Source: Enterobacter cloacae subsp. cloacae ATCC 13047
Lineage (GTDB): Bacteria > Pseudomonadota > Gammaproteobacteria > Enterobacterales > Enterobacteriaceae
Assembly: GCF_000025565.1 (NCBI RefSeq)
Contig: NC_014121.1
Location: 868,001 to 932,000, forward strand
Direction: 5' to 3'
DNA length: 64,000 bases
Part shown: positions 1 through 12,606 of the stretch, one piece after another
Layout of the letters: the number at the start of each line of letters is the position of its first letter
Position numbering within the stretch: the stretch's first letter is position 1
Translations under genes and position numbers: made by a program
Notes under the pieces: generated by a model
Seen by the model: the letters and a program-made list of their open reading frames with translations, nothing else
Told to the model about the DNA's origin: nothing
The model's database searches: none

Positions 1-606
1 TTAGCCCATAAACGCAGGCTGTTTTTTCTCGTACGCGGAGATGGCGTCTTCATGCTGAAGCGTCAGGCCAATGCTGTCCAGACCGTTCAGCATGCAGTGG
101 CGACGAAAGGCATCGATGCTGAAGCTGTAGGTTTTATCTCCGGCTTTCACCACTTCCGCTTCCAGATCCACTTCAAACGACATGCCCGGATTTGCCTTAA
201 CCAGCGCGAACAATTCATCCACTTGCTCGTCACTCAGCGTCACCGGCAGCAGCTGGTTGTTAAAGCTGTTGCCGTAGAAGATATCCGCAAAGCTCGGGGC
301 GATCACCACTTTAAAGCCGTAGTCGGTCAGCGCCCATGGTGCGTGCTCACGTGAGGAGCCGCAGCCAAAGTTTTCCCGTGCCAGCAGAATGGAGGCGCCT
401 TTATATTCCGGGAAATTCAGCACAAATTCCGGGTCAGGTACCTGGCCTTTATCATCCAGAAAACGCCAGTCGTTAAACAGATGAGCACCAAATCCGGTGC
501 GGGTGACCTTCTGCAAAAATTGCTTCGGGATGATCGCATCGGTATCGACGTTAGCGGCGTCCAGAGGGACAACCCGGCCTGTATGTTGGGTAAATTTCTC
601 TGCCAT
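1..606 (-). CDS. leuD: 3-isopropylmalate dehydratase small subunit LeuD
   Basis: Small subunit of isopropylmalate isomerase. With LeuC it converts 2-isopropylmalate to 3-isopropylmalate in cytosolic leucine synthesis. The 201 codons are complete, with the stop at the first base of the window. The N-terminal [12 protein letters not shown] and the [13 protein letters not shown] motif are the swivel-domain signatures of the aconitase small-subunit family. It is the last gene of the leuABCD operon and lies 10 bases after leuC. Length and sequence are those of the enterobacterial protein, and nothing is unusual. Confidence 0.98.
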   Translation of the reverse strand: MAEKFTQHTGRVVPLDAANVDTDAIIPKQFLQKVTRTGFGAHLFNDWRFLDDKGQVPDPEFVLNFPEYKGASILLARENFGCGSSREHAPWALTDYGFKVVIAPSFADIFYGNSFNNQLLPVTLSDEQVDELFALVKANPGMSFEVDLEAEVVKAGDKTYSFSIDAFRRHCMLNGLDSIGLTLQHEDAISAYEKKQPAFMG

Positions 607-616
607 GATTGTCTCC

Positions 617-2017
617 TTATTTCAGGCTGCGAATATCGGCGAAATGGCCGGTAACTGCCGCAGCGGCGGCCATCGCCGGGCTGACCAGGTGGGTGCGTCC
701 ACCGCGGCCCTGACGACCTTCAAAGTTACGGTTACTGGTGGAGGCACAACGTTCGCCCGGATTCAGGCGGTCATTGTTCATGGCCAGACACATGGAGCAG
801 CCAGGCAAGCGCCACTCGAAGCCTGCTTCGATAAAGATCTTATCCAGGCCTTCGGCTTCCGCCTGCGCTTTTACCGGACCAGAGCCTGGTACAACCAGCG
901 CCTGTACGCCGGGTGCCACTTTACGGCCTTTGGCGATCTCCGCCGCAGCGCGTAAATCTTCGATACGCGAGTTGGTGCAGGAGCCGATAAAGACTTTGTC
1001 GATGGTCACATCGGTCAACGGCACACCGGGTTTCAGACCCATATACGCCAGCGCTTTTTCAGCACTGGCGCGTTCGACCGGATCGGTAAATGAGGCCGGA
1101 TCGGGAATGGTGTCATTCACGGAAATGACCTGACCCGGATTGGTTCCCCAGGTCACCTGCGGGGCAATCTCCTCCGCCTGCAGGGTAACAACGGTATCAA
1201 AAACCGCGTCATCATCGGTTTTCAGGGTTTTCCAGTACGCGACGGCGTCAGCGTAATCCTGACCTTTTGGTGCGTGCAGACGCCCTTTTACATAGTTGAA
1301 GGTGGTTTCATCCGGTGCCACCAGGCCTGCTTTGGCCCCCATCTCGATGGCCATATTGCACAGAGTCATACGACCTTCCATGCTCAGCGCCTGAATAGCG
1401 TCACCGCAGAACTCAACAACGTGCCCGGTGCCGCCGGCACTGCCCGTTTTACCGATGATGGCCAGCACGATGTCTTTCGCGGTGATCCCCGGCGCGGCTT
1501 TGCCTTTCACTTCAATCTTCATGGTTTTGGCTCGGCCCTGTTTAAGGGTCTGCGTAGCCAGAACATGCTCAACTTCAGAGGTGCCAATACCGAAGGCCAG
1601 TGCACCAAACGCGCCGTGCGTTGCGGTATGGGAGTCGCCGCAGACGATGGTCATGCCGGGCAGGGTGATCCCCTGCTCAGGTCCCATCACGTGAACGATA
1701 CCCTGATACGGATGGTTCAGATCGTAGAGCTCGACGCCAAACTCGTTACAGTTCTTGATCAACTCCTGCATCTGGATACGCGCCATTTCGCCCGACGCAT
1801 TGATATCTTTGGTCTGGGTGGAAACGTTGTGATCCATTGTCGCGAAGGTTTTACCCGGCTGACGTACCGGGCGTTTGTGCGCACGCAGCCCATCAAATGC
1901 CTGTGGGGAGGTCACTTCGTGTACCAGATGCCTGTCGATATAGAGCAGCGGGGTTTCGTTTGGTGCCTCATAGACAACGTGTGCATCAAACAATTTTTCA
2001 TATAACGTCTTCGCCAT
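617..2017 (-). CDS. leuC: 3-isopropylmalate dehydratase large subunit LeuC
   Basis: Catalytic large subunit of isopropylmalate isomerase, 466 residues, the usual enterobacterial length. It carries a [4Fe-4S] cluster whose ligands are visible in GSCTNSR (about residue 347) and CSMC (about residues 407 and 410). DHNVSTQ and [13 protein letters not shown] are further aconitase-superfamily active-site blocks. The start lies 2 bases after the leuB stop, which suggests translational coupling within leuABCD. Confidence 0.98.
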   Translation of the reverse strand: MAKTLYEKLFDAHVVYEAPNETPLLYIDRHLVHEVTSPQAFDGLRAHKRPVRQPGKTFATMDHNVSTQTKDINASGEMARIQMQELIKNCNEFGVELYDLNHPYQGIVHVMGPEQGITLPGMTIVCGDSHTATHGAFGALAFGIGTSEVEHVLATQTLKQGRAKTMKIEVKGKAAPGITAKDIVLAIIGKTGSAGGTGHVVEFCGDAIQALSMEGRMTLCNMAIEMGAKAGLVAPDETTFNYVKGRLHAPKGQDYADAVAYWKTLKTDDDAVFDTVVTLQAEEIAPQVTWGTNPGQVISVNDTIPDPASFTDPVERASAEKALAYMGLKPGVPLTDVTIDKVFIGSCTNSRIEDLRAAAEIAKGRKVAPGVQALVVPGSGPVKAQAEAEGLDKIFIEAGFEWRLPGCSMCLAMNNDRLNPGERCASTSNRNFEGRQGRGGRTHLVSPAMAAAAAVTGHFADIRSLK

Positions 2018-2019
2018 GA

Positions 2020-4682
<2,663 letters not shown>

Positions 4683-4725
4683 GGGTTAGGTCCTTGTCAG
4701 TCTTAGGGCGCCTTGCTACGAGCAT

Positions 4726-4757
4726 AAAAAAACCCGCGCAGTGGCGCGGGTTTTTAG
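4726..4757 (-). terminator. leu operon attenuator terminator
   Basis: In the direction of leu transcription this is a GC-rich hairpin (CCCGCGCC, loop, GCGCGGG) followed directly by a run of Ts. It lies between the leuL stop and leuA, exactly where the terminator of a ribosome-mediated leucine attenuator belongs. Confidence 0.93.
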
Positions 4758-4773
4758 TCTTACTGGTGACGAT

Positions 4774-4860
4774 TCAACGCTGAATTTCGCCCGCCAGTCT
4801 ACCGCGCACAGAGGATGCGTTTAGTAGTAGTAGACCAGTGAAACGAATGGTGCGAATCAT
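4774..4860 (-). CDS. leuL: leu operon leader peptide LeuL
   Basis: A 28-codon reading frame starting MIRTIRFTG, followed by four consecutive leucine codons, all the rare CTA, and ending EIQR. It resembles E. coli LeuL (also 28 residues with a Leu-Leu-Leu-Leu run). GGAG lies a suitable distance upstream of the ATG. By the known mechanism, ribosome stalling at the Leu run when charged tRNA-Leu is scarce prevents the downstream terminator from forming, so leuABCD is expressed. Confidence 0.93.
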   Translation of the reverse strand: MIRTIRFTGLLLLNASSVRGRLAGEIQR

Positions 4861-4893
4861 GAATCGTGCTCCGTTAAATTCAATATGCTTTTA

Positions 4894-4922
4894 GTGGTAC
4901 TGGATATGGGGGTTGATGTCAA
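4894..4922 (-). promoter_or_regulatory. leuLABCD promoter
   Basis: On the minus strand a perfect -35 box TTGACA (4917-4922) is followed after 17 bases by TACCAC (4894-4899). The arrangement matches the E. coli leu promoter, whose -10 is also a poor TAACTC. The -10 lies 33 bases upstream of the leuL start. Confidence 0.8.
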
Positions 4923-5478
4923 CCCCTGACAACAAAAACGACCCCGATCGCACGATGTTCCAGAGAATTTTATTTAGCTAATTGTGCTGGTTTTTATCTT
5001 TCATGCCTTTTGAAAAGTCTATTTTTGGACTGGAGATTCATCTCCGGAACGATTTAAATATAATTAGTATCAATTCAACATACGTCTGTAATGGATGAGC
5101 CCTGAGAAGAATTGTTTTTAATTTCATTGATTTATTAGTGCTGCAAATAAAAATGCAGTAAATAAAGCGTGAGCAATGATGCGAGTTTGTTAATTGTTTG
5201 GCATGGCTCACGTGAATAGTTTAATAATACTTAAGTTATCATTAACCGAAGGGCGATTGTGTATTTGTCTTGATTATGGTTTCATGCAAACCATAATGTC
5301 ATTGATATCATTTATGCGGAATTTCATCTCACCATCAATGACCTGGGCGAAGTCACCCTTTTGATGATGCGCTCTTTATATTTTCCGAATTTTAAACAAT
5401 TCTCTTTCGCTGGTTGTATCTGCATGGTAAATCATATTTTTCGAAATTATTACTGTAATTTGGCAAAGGGAGTTTAGC
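4923..5478. promoter_or_regulatory. AT-rich leu-leuO divergent regulatory region
   Basis: About 556 bases without a gene between the divergent leu promoter and leuO. It is markedly AT-rich, with many A/T runs. In E. coli and Salmonella the same region is bound by H-NS and LeuO and couples leuABCD, leuO and ilvIH activity; that role is assumed here from synteny and composition. A ribosome binding site GGGAG lies just before the GTG of leuO. No convincing sigma-70 promoter could be singled out by eye. Confidence 0.6.
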
Positions 5479-6441
5479 GTGACAGTGGAGCCAGGAGTGC
5501 CAGAAAATAATATTAATCAACCTCAGGGTTATAATGGGGTTAAACCTCAGTTACGCACCGTGGATCTCAATCTGTTGACCGTGTTTGACGCGGTGATGCA
5601 GGAACAGAATATCACGCGGGCAGCGCAGTCTCTGGGGATGTCGCAGCCTGCCGTCAGCAATGCGGTATCCCGGCTTAAAGTGATGTTTAATGACGAATTG
5701 TTTGTTCGTTATGGCAGGGGGATTCAACCCACGGCGCGTGCATTTCAGCTGTTTGGCTCTATCCGCCAGGCGTTACAGTTGGTGCAAAATGAGCTGCCGG
5801 GATCGGGTTTTGAGCCCTTAAGCAGTGAGCGTGTTTTCCATCTTTGTGTATGTAGCCCGTTAGATAATTATTTGACGTCCGTGATCTACAATAAAGTGGA
5901 AGAAATTGCGCCCAATATTCAACTGGTATTTAAATCTTCTCTTAATCAGAACACCGAACATCAGCTTCGGTATCAGGAAACAGAATTCGTTCTGGGATAC
6001 GAAGAGTTCCGTCGTCCGGAATTTTCCTGTGTGCCTCTGTTTAAAGATGAAATGGTACTGGTCGCCAGCAAAAAACATCCACGAATGAATATGCCGCTGC
6101 GCGAAAGTGATGTTTATAACGAGCAGCATGCTGTTGTTGCCCTCGACCGATACGCCTCATTTAGTCTGCCGTGGTATGACACTGCGGATAAACAGGCGAG
6201 CGTGGCTTATCAGGGAATGGCCATGGTCAGCGTCTTAAATGTGGTTTCCCAGACCCATCTGGTCGCTATTGCCCCGCGTTGGCTGGCGGAGGAGTTTTCG
6301 GAACCCTTAAATCTGCAAATTCTGCCGTTGCCGCTCAAGCTCAATAGCCGTACCTGTTATCTTTCCTGGCATGAAGCCGCAGGCCGGGATAAAGGCCATC
6401 AGTGGATGGAAGAATTGCTTATTAGCATTTGCCGCCGATAA
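5479..6441 (+). CDS. leuO: LysR-family global regulator LeuO
   Basis: LysR-type transcription factor, 320 residues, that in enterics relieves H-NS silencing at many loci. The winged helix-turn-helix spans about residues 27-86 ([20 protein letters not shown], then [13 protein letters not shown]), followed by a co-inducer-binding domain to the C terminus. The GTG start gives an N-terminal tail slightly longer than and different from E. coli LeuO (314 aa); GGGAG six bases upstream supports it. The variable tail is the only clear divergence. Confidence 0.95.
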   Translation: MTVEPGVPENNINQPQGYNGVKPQLRTVDLNLLTVFDAVMQEQNITRAAQSLGMSQPAVSNAVSRLKVMFNDELFVRYGRGIQPTARAFQLFGSIRQALQLVQNELPGSGFEPLSSERVFHLCVCSPLDNYLTSVIYNKVEEIAPNIQLVFKSSLNQNTEHQLRYQETEFVLGYEEFRRPEFSCVPLFKDEMVLVASKKHPRMNMPLRESDVYNEQHAVVALDRYASFSLPWYDTADKQASVAYQGMAMVSVLNVVSQTHLVAIAPRWLAEEFSEPLNLQILPLPLKLNSRTCYLSWHEAAGRDKGHQWMEELLISICRR

Positions 6442-6447
6442 GTGCGT

Positions 6448-6483
6448 CAGGATAAATCACATCGGCGCGTGTGGTTTATCCTG
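6448..6483 (+). terminator. Hairpin after leuO
   Basis: A 14-bp inverted repeat (6448-6461 with 6470-6483, one G-U wobble, 8-base loop) begins 7 bases after the leuO stop. It is followed by an AT-rich stretch but not a clean U-run, so it may act as a weak terminator or a 3' stabiliser. Confidence 0.6.
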
Positions 6484-6820
6484 CATATATTTTCATTTGC
6501 GGTATTTTGTGCTGTTGTTATTTTTTCTGGCTGCTGCCAGCCTCGCAAAAATAGATGATTTCCTGAAAGGTTGCGCTTTTCAGCGATGATTTATCACCTC
6601 ACGAACGAATCACAGTGGAATTAACCATATCCTCCCTGTAACGCTGCTTTTTGTGCTTCTGACCCCGTTTGCCGCGTCCTGTTTGCTAATTGCCTGCCTC
6701 AAAACGAGCGGTTAAGGTAACGATCACTCTGCAATATATAAGATTGGTTCATCACGATCGTAAGACGGTGTGGAAATGAATTCTGCAGTCCGTCTATAAC
6801 AAAATGCCTGGAGGCAAAGC
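6484..6820 (+). promoter_or_regulatory. ilvIH upstream regulatory region
   Basis: Roughly 340 bases without a gene between leuO and ilvI. In E. coli the equivalent stretch carries several Lrp sites that activate ilvIH; no Lrp consensus is strong enough to mark individually here. An AT-rich segment around 6730-6750 could hold the promoter. A good ribosome binding site (CTGGAGG) precedes ilvI. Confidence 0.5.
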
Positions 6821-8545
6821 ATGGAGATGTTGTCTGGCGCGGAAATGGTCGTCCGATCGTTAATCGATCAGGGCGTTAAGCAGGTGTTCGGCTACCCTGG
6901 AGGCGCAGTTCTGGATATTTATGATGCGCTTCATACGGTAGGCGGCATTGACCATGTTTTGGTGCGCCACGAGCAGGCGGCGGTGCACATGGCTGACGGG
7001 CTGGCGCGTGCGACGGGTGAAGTGGGCGTGGTATTGGTCACCTCCGGCCCCGGCGCGACGAATGCCATTACCGGTATTGCGACAGCCTATATGGACTCCA
7101 TCCCGCTGGTCATTCTATCCGGGCAGGTCGCAACGTCACTGATTGGCTACGATGCATTTCAGGAGTGCGACATGGTGGGCATTTCACGCCCCGTTGTGAA
7201 GCACAGTTTCCTGGTGAAGCAAACTGAAGACATTCCCGGCGTACTGAAAAAAGCCTTCTGGCTGGCAGCCAGTGGGCGGCCTGGTCCTGTGGTGGTCGAT
7301 CTGCCTAAAGATATTCTTAACCCGGCAAACAAGCTGCCGTATGTCTGGCCGGAAACGGTAAGCATGCGCTCCTACAACCCAACGACACAGGGCCACAAAG
7401 GCCAGATCAAACGTGCATTACACACGCTTCTGGCTGCGAAAAAGCCGGTGGTCTATGTCGGAGGTGGCGCGGTTAACTCAGCCTGTGAAGCGCAACTGCG
7501 TGAGCTGATCGAAAAATTGAATCTTCCTGTCGCCTCGTCACTGATGGGACTGGGCGCCTTCCCGGCAACGCACCGCCAGGCTCTGGGTATGTTGGGGATG
7601 CACGGTACCTATGAAGCTAACATGACGATGCATCATTCGGATGTGATCTTTGCCGTTGGCGTGCGCTTTGACGATCGCACGACCAACAATCTGGCGAAGT
7701 ACTGCCCGAACGCCACCGTGCTGCATATTGATATCGATCCTACGTCTATTTCGAAAACGGTGCCGGCGGATGTGCCGATCGTTGGGGATGCGCGACAGGT
7801 TCTGGAGCAAATGCTGGATCTGCTATCGCAGGAAACCCCTTCACAACCGTTGGATGAGATCCGCGACTGGTGGCAACAGATCGAGCAGTGGCGAGCACGT
7901 CAGTGTCTGAAATACGATACCCAAAGCGAAAACATTAAGCCGCAGGCGGTGATCGAAACCCTCTGGCGTCTGACGAAAGGTGAAGCCTATGTCACCTCTG
8001 ATGTAGGTCAGCATCAGATGTTTGCCGCGCTTTATTATCCGTTTGATAAACCACGTCACTGGATCAACTCTGGTGGTCTGGGGACAATGGGCTTTGGGTT
8101 ACCTGCCGCACTGGGGGTGAAGCTTGCGCTGCCGAATGAAACCGTCGTTTGCGTGACGGGAGACGGCAGCATTCAGATGAATATCCAGGAACTCTCCACC
8201 GCGTTGCAATATGAACTGCCGGTCCTGGTTCTGAACCTGAATAACGGTTATCTCGGTATGGTGAAGCAGTGGCAGGATATGATCTACTCTGGCCGCCATT
8301 CTCACTCCTACATGAAATCGCTGCCGGATTTTGTTCGTCTGGCCGAAGCCTATGGTCATGTCGGGATGCGGGTGACCGAGCCGGCAGAGCTGGAAGCGAA
8401 ACTTGCTGAAGCGCTTGAACACGTCAAAAATAACCGCCTTGTTTTCATGGATGTCATTGTTGATGGTACAGAGCACGTTTATCCGATGCATATTCGCGGT
8501 GGTGGTATGGACGAAATGTGGTTAAGTAAAACGGAGAGAACCTGA
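6821..8545 (+). CDS. ilvI: Acetolactate synthase III catalytic subunit IlvI
   Basis: Thiamine-diphosphate enzyme condensing pyruvate with pyruvate or 2-oxobutanoate, the first common step of branched-chain amino acid synthesis. The 574 residues match the E. coli length. [10 protein letters not shown] and the activating glutamate in [11 protein letters not shown] lie near the N terminus. The ThDP/Mg motif [15 protein letters not shown] ending in NN is near residue 450. IlvH follows one base after the stop and forms the valine-sensitive holoenzyme. Confidence 0.98.
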   Translation: MEMLSGAEMVVRSLIDQGVKQVFGYPGGAVLDIYDALHTVGGIDHVLVRHEQAAVHMADGLARATGEVGVVLVTSGPGATNAITGIATAYMDSIPLVILSGQVATSLIGYDAFQECDMVGISRPVVKHSFLVKQTEDIPGVLKKAFWLAASGRPGPVVVDLPKDILNPANKLPYVWPETVSMRSYNPTTQGHKGQIKRALHTLLAAKKPVVYVGGGAVNSACEAQLRELIEKLNLPVASSLMGLGAFPATHRQALGMLGMHGTYEANMTMHHSDVIFAVGVRFDDRTTNNLAKYCPNATVLHIDIDPTSISKTVPADVPIVGDARQVLEQMLDLLSQETPSQPLDEIRDWWQQIEQWRARQCLKYDTQSENIKPQAVIETLWRLTKGEAYVTSDVGQHQMFAALYYPFDKPRHWINSGGLGTMGFGLPAALGVKLALPNETVVCVTGDGSIQMNIQELSTALQYELPVLVLNLNNGYLGMVKQWQDMIYSGRHSHSYMKSLPDFVRLAEAYGHVGMRVTEPAELEAKLAEALEHVKNNRLVFMDVIVDGTEHVYPMHIRGGGMDEMWLSKTERT

Positions 8546-8546
8546 T

Positions 8547-9038
8547 ATGCGCCGGATATTATCTGTATTACTGGAAAACGAGTCTGGCGCACTGTCACGC
8601 GTTATTGGACTCTTTGCACAACGCGGCTACAACATTGAGAGCCTGACCGTTGCCCCTACCGAGGATCCTACGCTGTCGCGCATGACGATTCAGACCGTCG
8701 GCGACGCCAAGGTGCTTGAGCAGATCGAGAAACAGTTACACAAACTTGTCGATGTTCTGCGCGTGAGCGAACTGGGGCAGGGGGCCTATGTAGAACGTGA
8801 AGTTATGCTGGTGAAAATTCAGGCCAGTGGTTACGGCCGTGAAGAGGTTAAACGCAACGCGGATATCTTCCGTGGGCAGATTATTGACGTTACCCCTTCT
8901 TTATATACGGTTCAACTGGTGGGAACGAGTGACAAGCTGGATGCATTCCTGGCGTCTGTAAGGGATGTGGCAAAAATTGTTGAAGTTGCGCGGTCGGGCG
9001 TTGTCGGTCTTTCGCGCGGCGAGAAAATCATGCGTTAG
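8547..9038 (+). CDS. ilvH: Acetolactate synthase III regulatory subunit IlvH
   Basis: Small subunit, 163 residues, that activates IlvI and confers valine feedback inhibition. The N-terminal ACT domain begins [20 protein letters not shown], with the valine-site block [15 protein letters not shown] second domain from about residue 80 completes the family architecture. It is co-transcribed with ilvI and ends at a strong terminator. Confidence 0.98.
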   Translation: MRRILSVLLENESGALSRVIGLFAQRGYNIESLTVAPTEDPTLSRMTIQTVGDAKVLEQIEKQLHKLVDVLRVSELGQGAYVEREVMLVKIQASGYGREEVKRNADIFRGQIIDVTPSLYTVQLVGTSDKLDAFLASVRDVAKIVEVARSGVVGLSRGEKIMR

Positions 9039-9062
9039 CAGGTAATAAGGTTCGCCTCTTTC

Positions 9063-9092
9063 AGCCCGGTCACCAAAGCCGGGCTTTTTTTT
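9063..9092 (+). terminator. ilvIH terminator
   Basis: Perfect 7-bp stem AGCCCGG / CCGGGCT with a 9-base loop and an eight-T tract, 24 bases after the ilvH stop. A standard Rho-independent terminator. Confidence 0.92.
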
Positions 9093-9217
9093 GCGTAATA
9101 CGCCGATAACACAGATAAAAGCGGTTGCCGCGAAAGCTATTCTGCGTTTAGATGTTAAAAGATTCAACCATAACCTTGACAGGGCCATGGACTCTTTTCT
9201 TTTTTTAAGGGGCAATT

Positions 9218-10222
9218 GTGAAACTGGATGAAATCGCCCGGCTAGCCGGCGTGTCACGAACTACGGCCAGCTATGTGATTAACGGTAAAGCAAAGCAGTA
9301 CCGTGTCAGCGACAAAACCGTTGAGAAAGTCATGGCGGTGGTTCGTGAGCACAACTACCACCCGAATGCTGTCGCAGCGGGCTTACGTGCCGGGCGCACC
9401 CGATCGATTGGTCTGGTGATCCCCGATCTGGAAAACACCAGCTACACCCGCATCGCTAACTATCTTGAACGTCAGGCTCGCCAGCGTGGCTATCAGCTCC
9501 TGATTGCCTGCTCTGAAGATCAGCCTGATAACGAAATGCGCTGTATTGAGCATCTGCTCCAGCGTCAGGTTGATGCGATCATCGTTTCGACCTCCTTGCC
9601 ACCCGAGCATCCCTTCTATCAACGCTGGGCGAACGATCCGTTCCCAATCGTTGCACTGGATCGCGCCCTGGACAGAGAGCATTTTACCAGTGTCGTCGGT
9701 GCCGATCAGGATGACGCGGAAATGCTGGCCGCGGAGCTGAGAACCTTCCCGGCTGAAACCGTGCTCTATCTTGGGGCGTTGCCTGAGCTCTCTGTGAGTT
9801 TCCTGCGTGAGCAAGGCTTCAGAACGGCGTGGAAAGACGACCCGCGCGAGGTTCACTACCTTTATGCCAACAGTTATGAACGCGAAGCCGCTGCGCAGTT
9901 GTTCGAGAAATGGCTGGAGACGCACCCGATGCCTCAGGCGCTGTTCACCACTTCATTTGCGTTGCTGCAGGGGGTGATGGATGTCACTTTGCGTCGGGAT
10001 GGTAAGCTGCCTTCCGATCTCGCTATCGCCACCTTCGGTGATAACGAACTGCTCGACTTCCTGCAATGTCCGGTCCTGGCCGTCGCGCAGCGCCATCGTG
10101 ATGTGGCGGAGCGCGTGCTGGAGATCGTTCTCGCGAGCCTTGATGAACCACGTAAACCGAAGCCGGGGCTGACGCGCATCAAACGTAATCTCTACCGTCG
10201 CGGAATTTTAAGCCGCCATTAA
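9218..10222 (+). CDS. cra: Catabolite repressor/activator Cra (FruR)
   Basis: LacI-family regulator of central carbon flux, 334 residues. In enterics it represses glycolytic genes, activates gluconeogenic genes, and is relieved by fructose phosphates. The helix-turn-helix [20 protein letters not shown] occupies residues 3-22 and a periplasmic-binding-like effector domain fills the rest. The start is GTG, preceded by AAGGGG. Among its known E. coli targets is acnB, present here at 55513. Confidence 0.97.
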   Translation: MKLDEIARLAGVSRTTASYVINGKAKQYRVSDKTVEKVMAVVREHNYHPNAVAAGLRAGRTRSIGLVIPDLENTSYTRIANYLERQARQRGYQLLIACSEDQPDNEMRCIEHLLQRQVDAIIVSTSLPPEHPFYQRWANDPFPIVALDRALDREHFTSVVGADQDDAEMLAAELRTFPAETVLYLGALPELSVSFLREQGFRTAWKDDPREVHYLYANSYEREAAAQLFEKWLETHPMPQALFTTSFALLQGVMDVTLRRDGKLPSDLAIATFGDNELLDFLQCPVLAVAQRHRDVAERVLEIVLASLDEPRKPKPGLTRIKRNLYRRGILSRH

Positions 10223-10230
10223 TAAAATGA

Positions 10231-10262
10231 GACGGGGCAGCGAAAACTGTCCCCTCTTTTTT
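10231..10262 (+). terminator. cra terminator
   Basis: Stem GGGGCAG / CTGTCCC with one G-U wobble and a GA-rich loop, followed by TTTTTT, starting 9 bases after the cra stop. Confidence 0.8.
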
Positions 10263-10745
10263 CTGGATAATTCTGTCAAATAATTCCCGGAGAAAAATTA
10301 GGACGATTCCTTAGGAATCAGAACCTGCTATTTTTTTTATTCTTTCAGGCGTTTTAAAATGCCTTTGAAAGAACATTTATACGATTTATAAAGCCTGTCT
10401 TTGTATTGTTTTGTTACAAAGCTGCCCGGTCGATGAATATTCAGACGTTTTTCCCCTGCTCCAGCGTGCTTGCCTGCCAGCCGGTTCGTTCATTGCGCAT
10501 TGTGGTGAATGTGGCGCTGTTATCCCCTGTGAATATGTCTTAAAATGCTGCCCGCGTCGCAAACTGACACTTTATATTTCGATGCGATGATATTGAGTGA
10601 GCCTTAACGCTAGTGTGCATATTCGGTTTTTTTCTTACAAATATTCATAACGTTAATTTTGCCTCGCCAGTTGTGCAGTTATTCACCAGGACTGTTTATC
10701 TCTGTAAATAGAGCCCTTTCGGGTTCGTATAGAGAGAGTCCTGGC
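10263..10745 (+). other. Long intergenic region between cra and mraZ
   Basis: About 480 bases with no reading frame of note and mixed AT-rich segments. Apart from the Pmra promoter at its right edge I see no recognised element. The region is similarly long in E. coli. It could hold additional upstream promoters for the dcw cluster or a small RNA, but the sequence alone does not show one. Confidence 0.5.
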
Positions 10746-10775
10746 TTGACAAGCTTTTCCCTCGCTCCGTAAACT
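10746..10775 (+). promoter_or_regulatory. Pmra promoter of the dcw cluster
   Basis: TTGACA (10746-10751), an 18-base spacer and TAAACT (10770-10775). The surrounding bases closely resemble the E. coli Pmra promoter, which drives much of the division and cell wall cluster. Confidence 0.88.
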
Positions 10776-10783
10776 CCTTCAGG

Positions 10784-10808
10784 TGGGAATTTGTGGGTTA
10801 AAGTGGTG
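10784..10808 (+). promoter_or_regulatory. MraZ operator, three direct repeats
   Basis: TGGGA, TGGGT and TGGTG, each separated by exactly 5 bases, lie just downstream of the Pmra -10 box. This is the known MraZ box layout, by which MraZ represses its own operon. The third repeat departs from TGGGN at its fourth base. Confidence 0.88.
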
Positions 10809-10826
10809 AGGAGGGGTGAGACTGGC

Positions 10827-11285
10827 ATGTTCCGTGGAGCAACGTTAGTCAATCTCGACAGTAAGGGGCGTTTATCGGTACCAACCCGATACCGCGACCA
10901 GCTGATCGAGAACGCTTCGGGTCAACTGGTTTGCACCATTGACATTAACTCCCCCTGCCTGCTGCTTTATCCTTTACCTGAATGGGAAATTATTGAGCAA
11001 AAGCTGTCGCGACTGTCGAGCATGAACCCACAGGAACGCCGCGTGCAGCGGTTGTTATTGGGGCATGCCAGTGAGTGTCAGATGGATAGTGCAGGGCGAT
11101 TACTGATTGCGCCCGTGCTGCGGCAGCATGCCGGTCTGACCAAAGAAGTGATGCTGGTCGGTCAGTTCAACAAGTTTGAACTGTGGGACGAAACGACCTG
11201 GTATCAACAGGTCAAGGAAGATATCGACGCTGAGCAGTCTAATTCCGCTACCTTGTCGGAACGGCTGCAGGACTTGTCTCTATAA
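10827..11285 (+). CDS. mraZ: Transcriptional regulator MraZ
   Basis: DNA-binding repressor of the dcw cluster, 152 residues, a double SpoVT/AbrB-like domain protein that forms rings. [20 protein letters not shown] begins the first half, and a second copy of the fold starts near [17 protein letters not shown]. The ATG at 10827 is chosen because it gives the family length and has GAGGGG upstream; a longer TTG start at 10791 would begin inside the MraZ operator. First gene of the cluster, 2 bases before rsmH. Confidence 0.96.
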   Translation: MFRGATLVNLDSKGRLSVPTRYRDQLIENASGQLVCTIDINSPCLLLYPLPEWEIIEQKLSRLSSMNPQERRVQRLLLGHASECQMDSAGRLLIAPVLRQHAGLTKEVMLVGQFNKFELWDETTWYQQVKEDIDAEQSNSATLSERLQDLSL

Positions 11286-11287
11286 AT

Positions 11288-12229
11288 ATGATGGAAAATT
11301 ATAAACATACAACGGTGTTGCTGGATGAGGCCGTCAACGGCCTGAATATTCGTCCGGACGGCATCTACATTGATGGCACTTTTGGTCGCGGTGGCCACTC
11401 GCGTTTGATCCTCTCCCAGCTTGGAGCGGAAGGACGTCTGCTGGCAATTGATCGCGATCCGCAGGCGATTGCTGTTGCGCAAACCATCGATGACCCACGC
11501 TTTTCCATCGTGCATGGACCTTTCTCTGCGCTGGCGGATTACGTTGCTGAGCGCGGCCTGACGGGCAAGATCGACGGGATTCTTCTCGATCTTGGCGTCT
11601 CTTCACCCCAACTTGATGATGCTGAACGCGGTTTCTCCTTTATGCGCGACGGCCCGCTGGACATGCGCATGGATCCCACGCGCGGTCAGTCTGCCGCCGA
11701 GTGGTTACAGACCGCAGATGAAGCCGATATCGCCTGGGTGATCAAAACCTTTGGCGAAGAACGTTTTGGCAAGCGTATCGCGCGCGCCATTGTTGAGCGC
11801 AATCGTATTGAGCCAATGACCCGCACGAAAGAGCTGGCCGAGGTGATTGCGGCGGCAACACCGGTGAAGGATAAACACAAACATCCCGCGACCCGTACCT
11901 TCCAGGCGGTTCGCATCTGGGTAAACAGTGAACTGGAGGAAATAGAGCTGGCGCTAAAAAGCTCGCTCGACGTGCTGGCCCCGGGAGGGCGGTTGTCCAT
12001 CATCAGCTTCCATTCGCTGGAGGACCGTATTGTGAAACGCTTTATGCGTGAACAAAGCCGCGGTCCACAGGTGCCAGCAGGGCTGCCGATGACGGAAGAA
12101 CAACTCAGGAAGTTGGGTGGCCGTCAGTTGCGAGCATTAGGCAAGTTGATGCCGGGCGAAGAAGAGGTGGCAGAGAATCCACGCGCCCGTAGTTCAGTGC
12201 TGCGTATTGCAGAGAGGACGAACGCATGA
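11288..12229 (+). CDS. rsmH: 16S rRNA m4C1402 methyltransferase RsmH (MraW)
   Basis: S-adenosylmethionine-dependent N4-methylation of C1402 in 16S rRNA. The 313 residues equal the E. coli length. The SAM-binding block [16 protein letters not shown] is near residue 27 and [13 protein letters not shown] near residue 98. The [15 protein letters not shown] block is characteristic of the family. The stop overlaps the ftsL start by 4 bases. Confidence 0.97.
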   Translation: MMENYKHTTVLLDEAVNGLNIRPDGIYIDGTFGRGGHSRLILSQLGAEGRLLAIDRDPQAIAVAQTIDDPRFSIVHGPFSALADYVAERGLTGKIDGILLDLGVSSPQLDDAERGFSFMRDGPLDMRMDPTRGQSAAEWLQTADEADIAWVIKTFGEERFGKRIARAIVERNRIEPMTRTKELAEVIAAATPVKDKHKHPATRTFQAVRIWVNSELEEIELALKSSLDVLAPGGRLSIISFHSLEDRIVKRFMREQSRGPQVPAGLPMTEEQLRKLGGRQLRALGKLMPGEEEVAENPRARSSVLRIAERTNA

Positions 12230-12591
12230 TCGGCAGAGTGACAGAGACCCTAAGCAAAGTTAAGGATTCGTTAGGAAGCAACGAGCGCCATGCCTTGCCT
12301 GGCGTGATCGGCGACGATCTTTTGCGGTTTGGGAAGCTGCCACTCTGCTTGTTCATTTGCATCATTGTGACGGCAGTAACGGTGGTGACGACAGCCCACC
12401 ACACACGTTTATTGACTGCGCAACGCGAGCAGATGGTACTGGAACGCGATGCGCTGGATATTGAATGGCGAAATCTGATCCTTGAAGAAAACGCCCTCGG
12501 CGATCACAGCCGGGTCGAGCGGATCGCAACAGAAAAGCTGCAATTGCAGCATGTTGATCCTTCCCAGGAAAATATCGTAGTACAAAAATAA
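12226..12591 (+). CDS. ftsL: Cell division protein FtsL
   Basis: Bitopic inner-membrane divisome protein, 121 residues. A short cytoplasmic N terminus precedes one transmembrane segment (about 35-57, [20 protein letters not shown]). A periplasmic leucine-zipper-like coiled coil then carries the [20 protein letters not shown] heptads. It forms a complex with FtsQ and FtsB and activates FtsWI. It starts in a 4-base overlap with rsmH and lies 15 bases before ftsI. Confidence 0.96.
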   Translation: MIGRVTETLSKVKDSLGSNERHALPGVIGDDLLRFGKLPLCLFICIIVTAVTVVTTAHHTRLLTAQREQMVLERDALDIEWRNLILEENALGDHSRVERIATEKLQLQHVDPSQENIVVQK

Positions 12592-12606
12592 GGGAAAACG
12601 CGACGC

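Noticed and set aside
10791..10826. Longer mraZ starting at TTG
   Set aside because: It would begin within the MraZ operator, has no ribosome site, and exceeds the family length.
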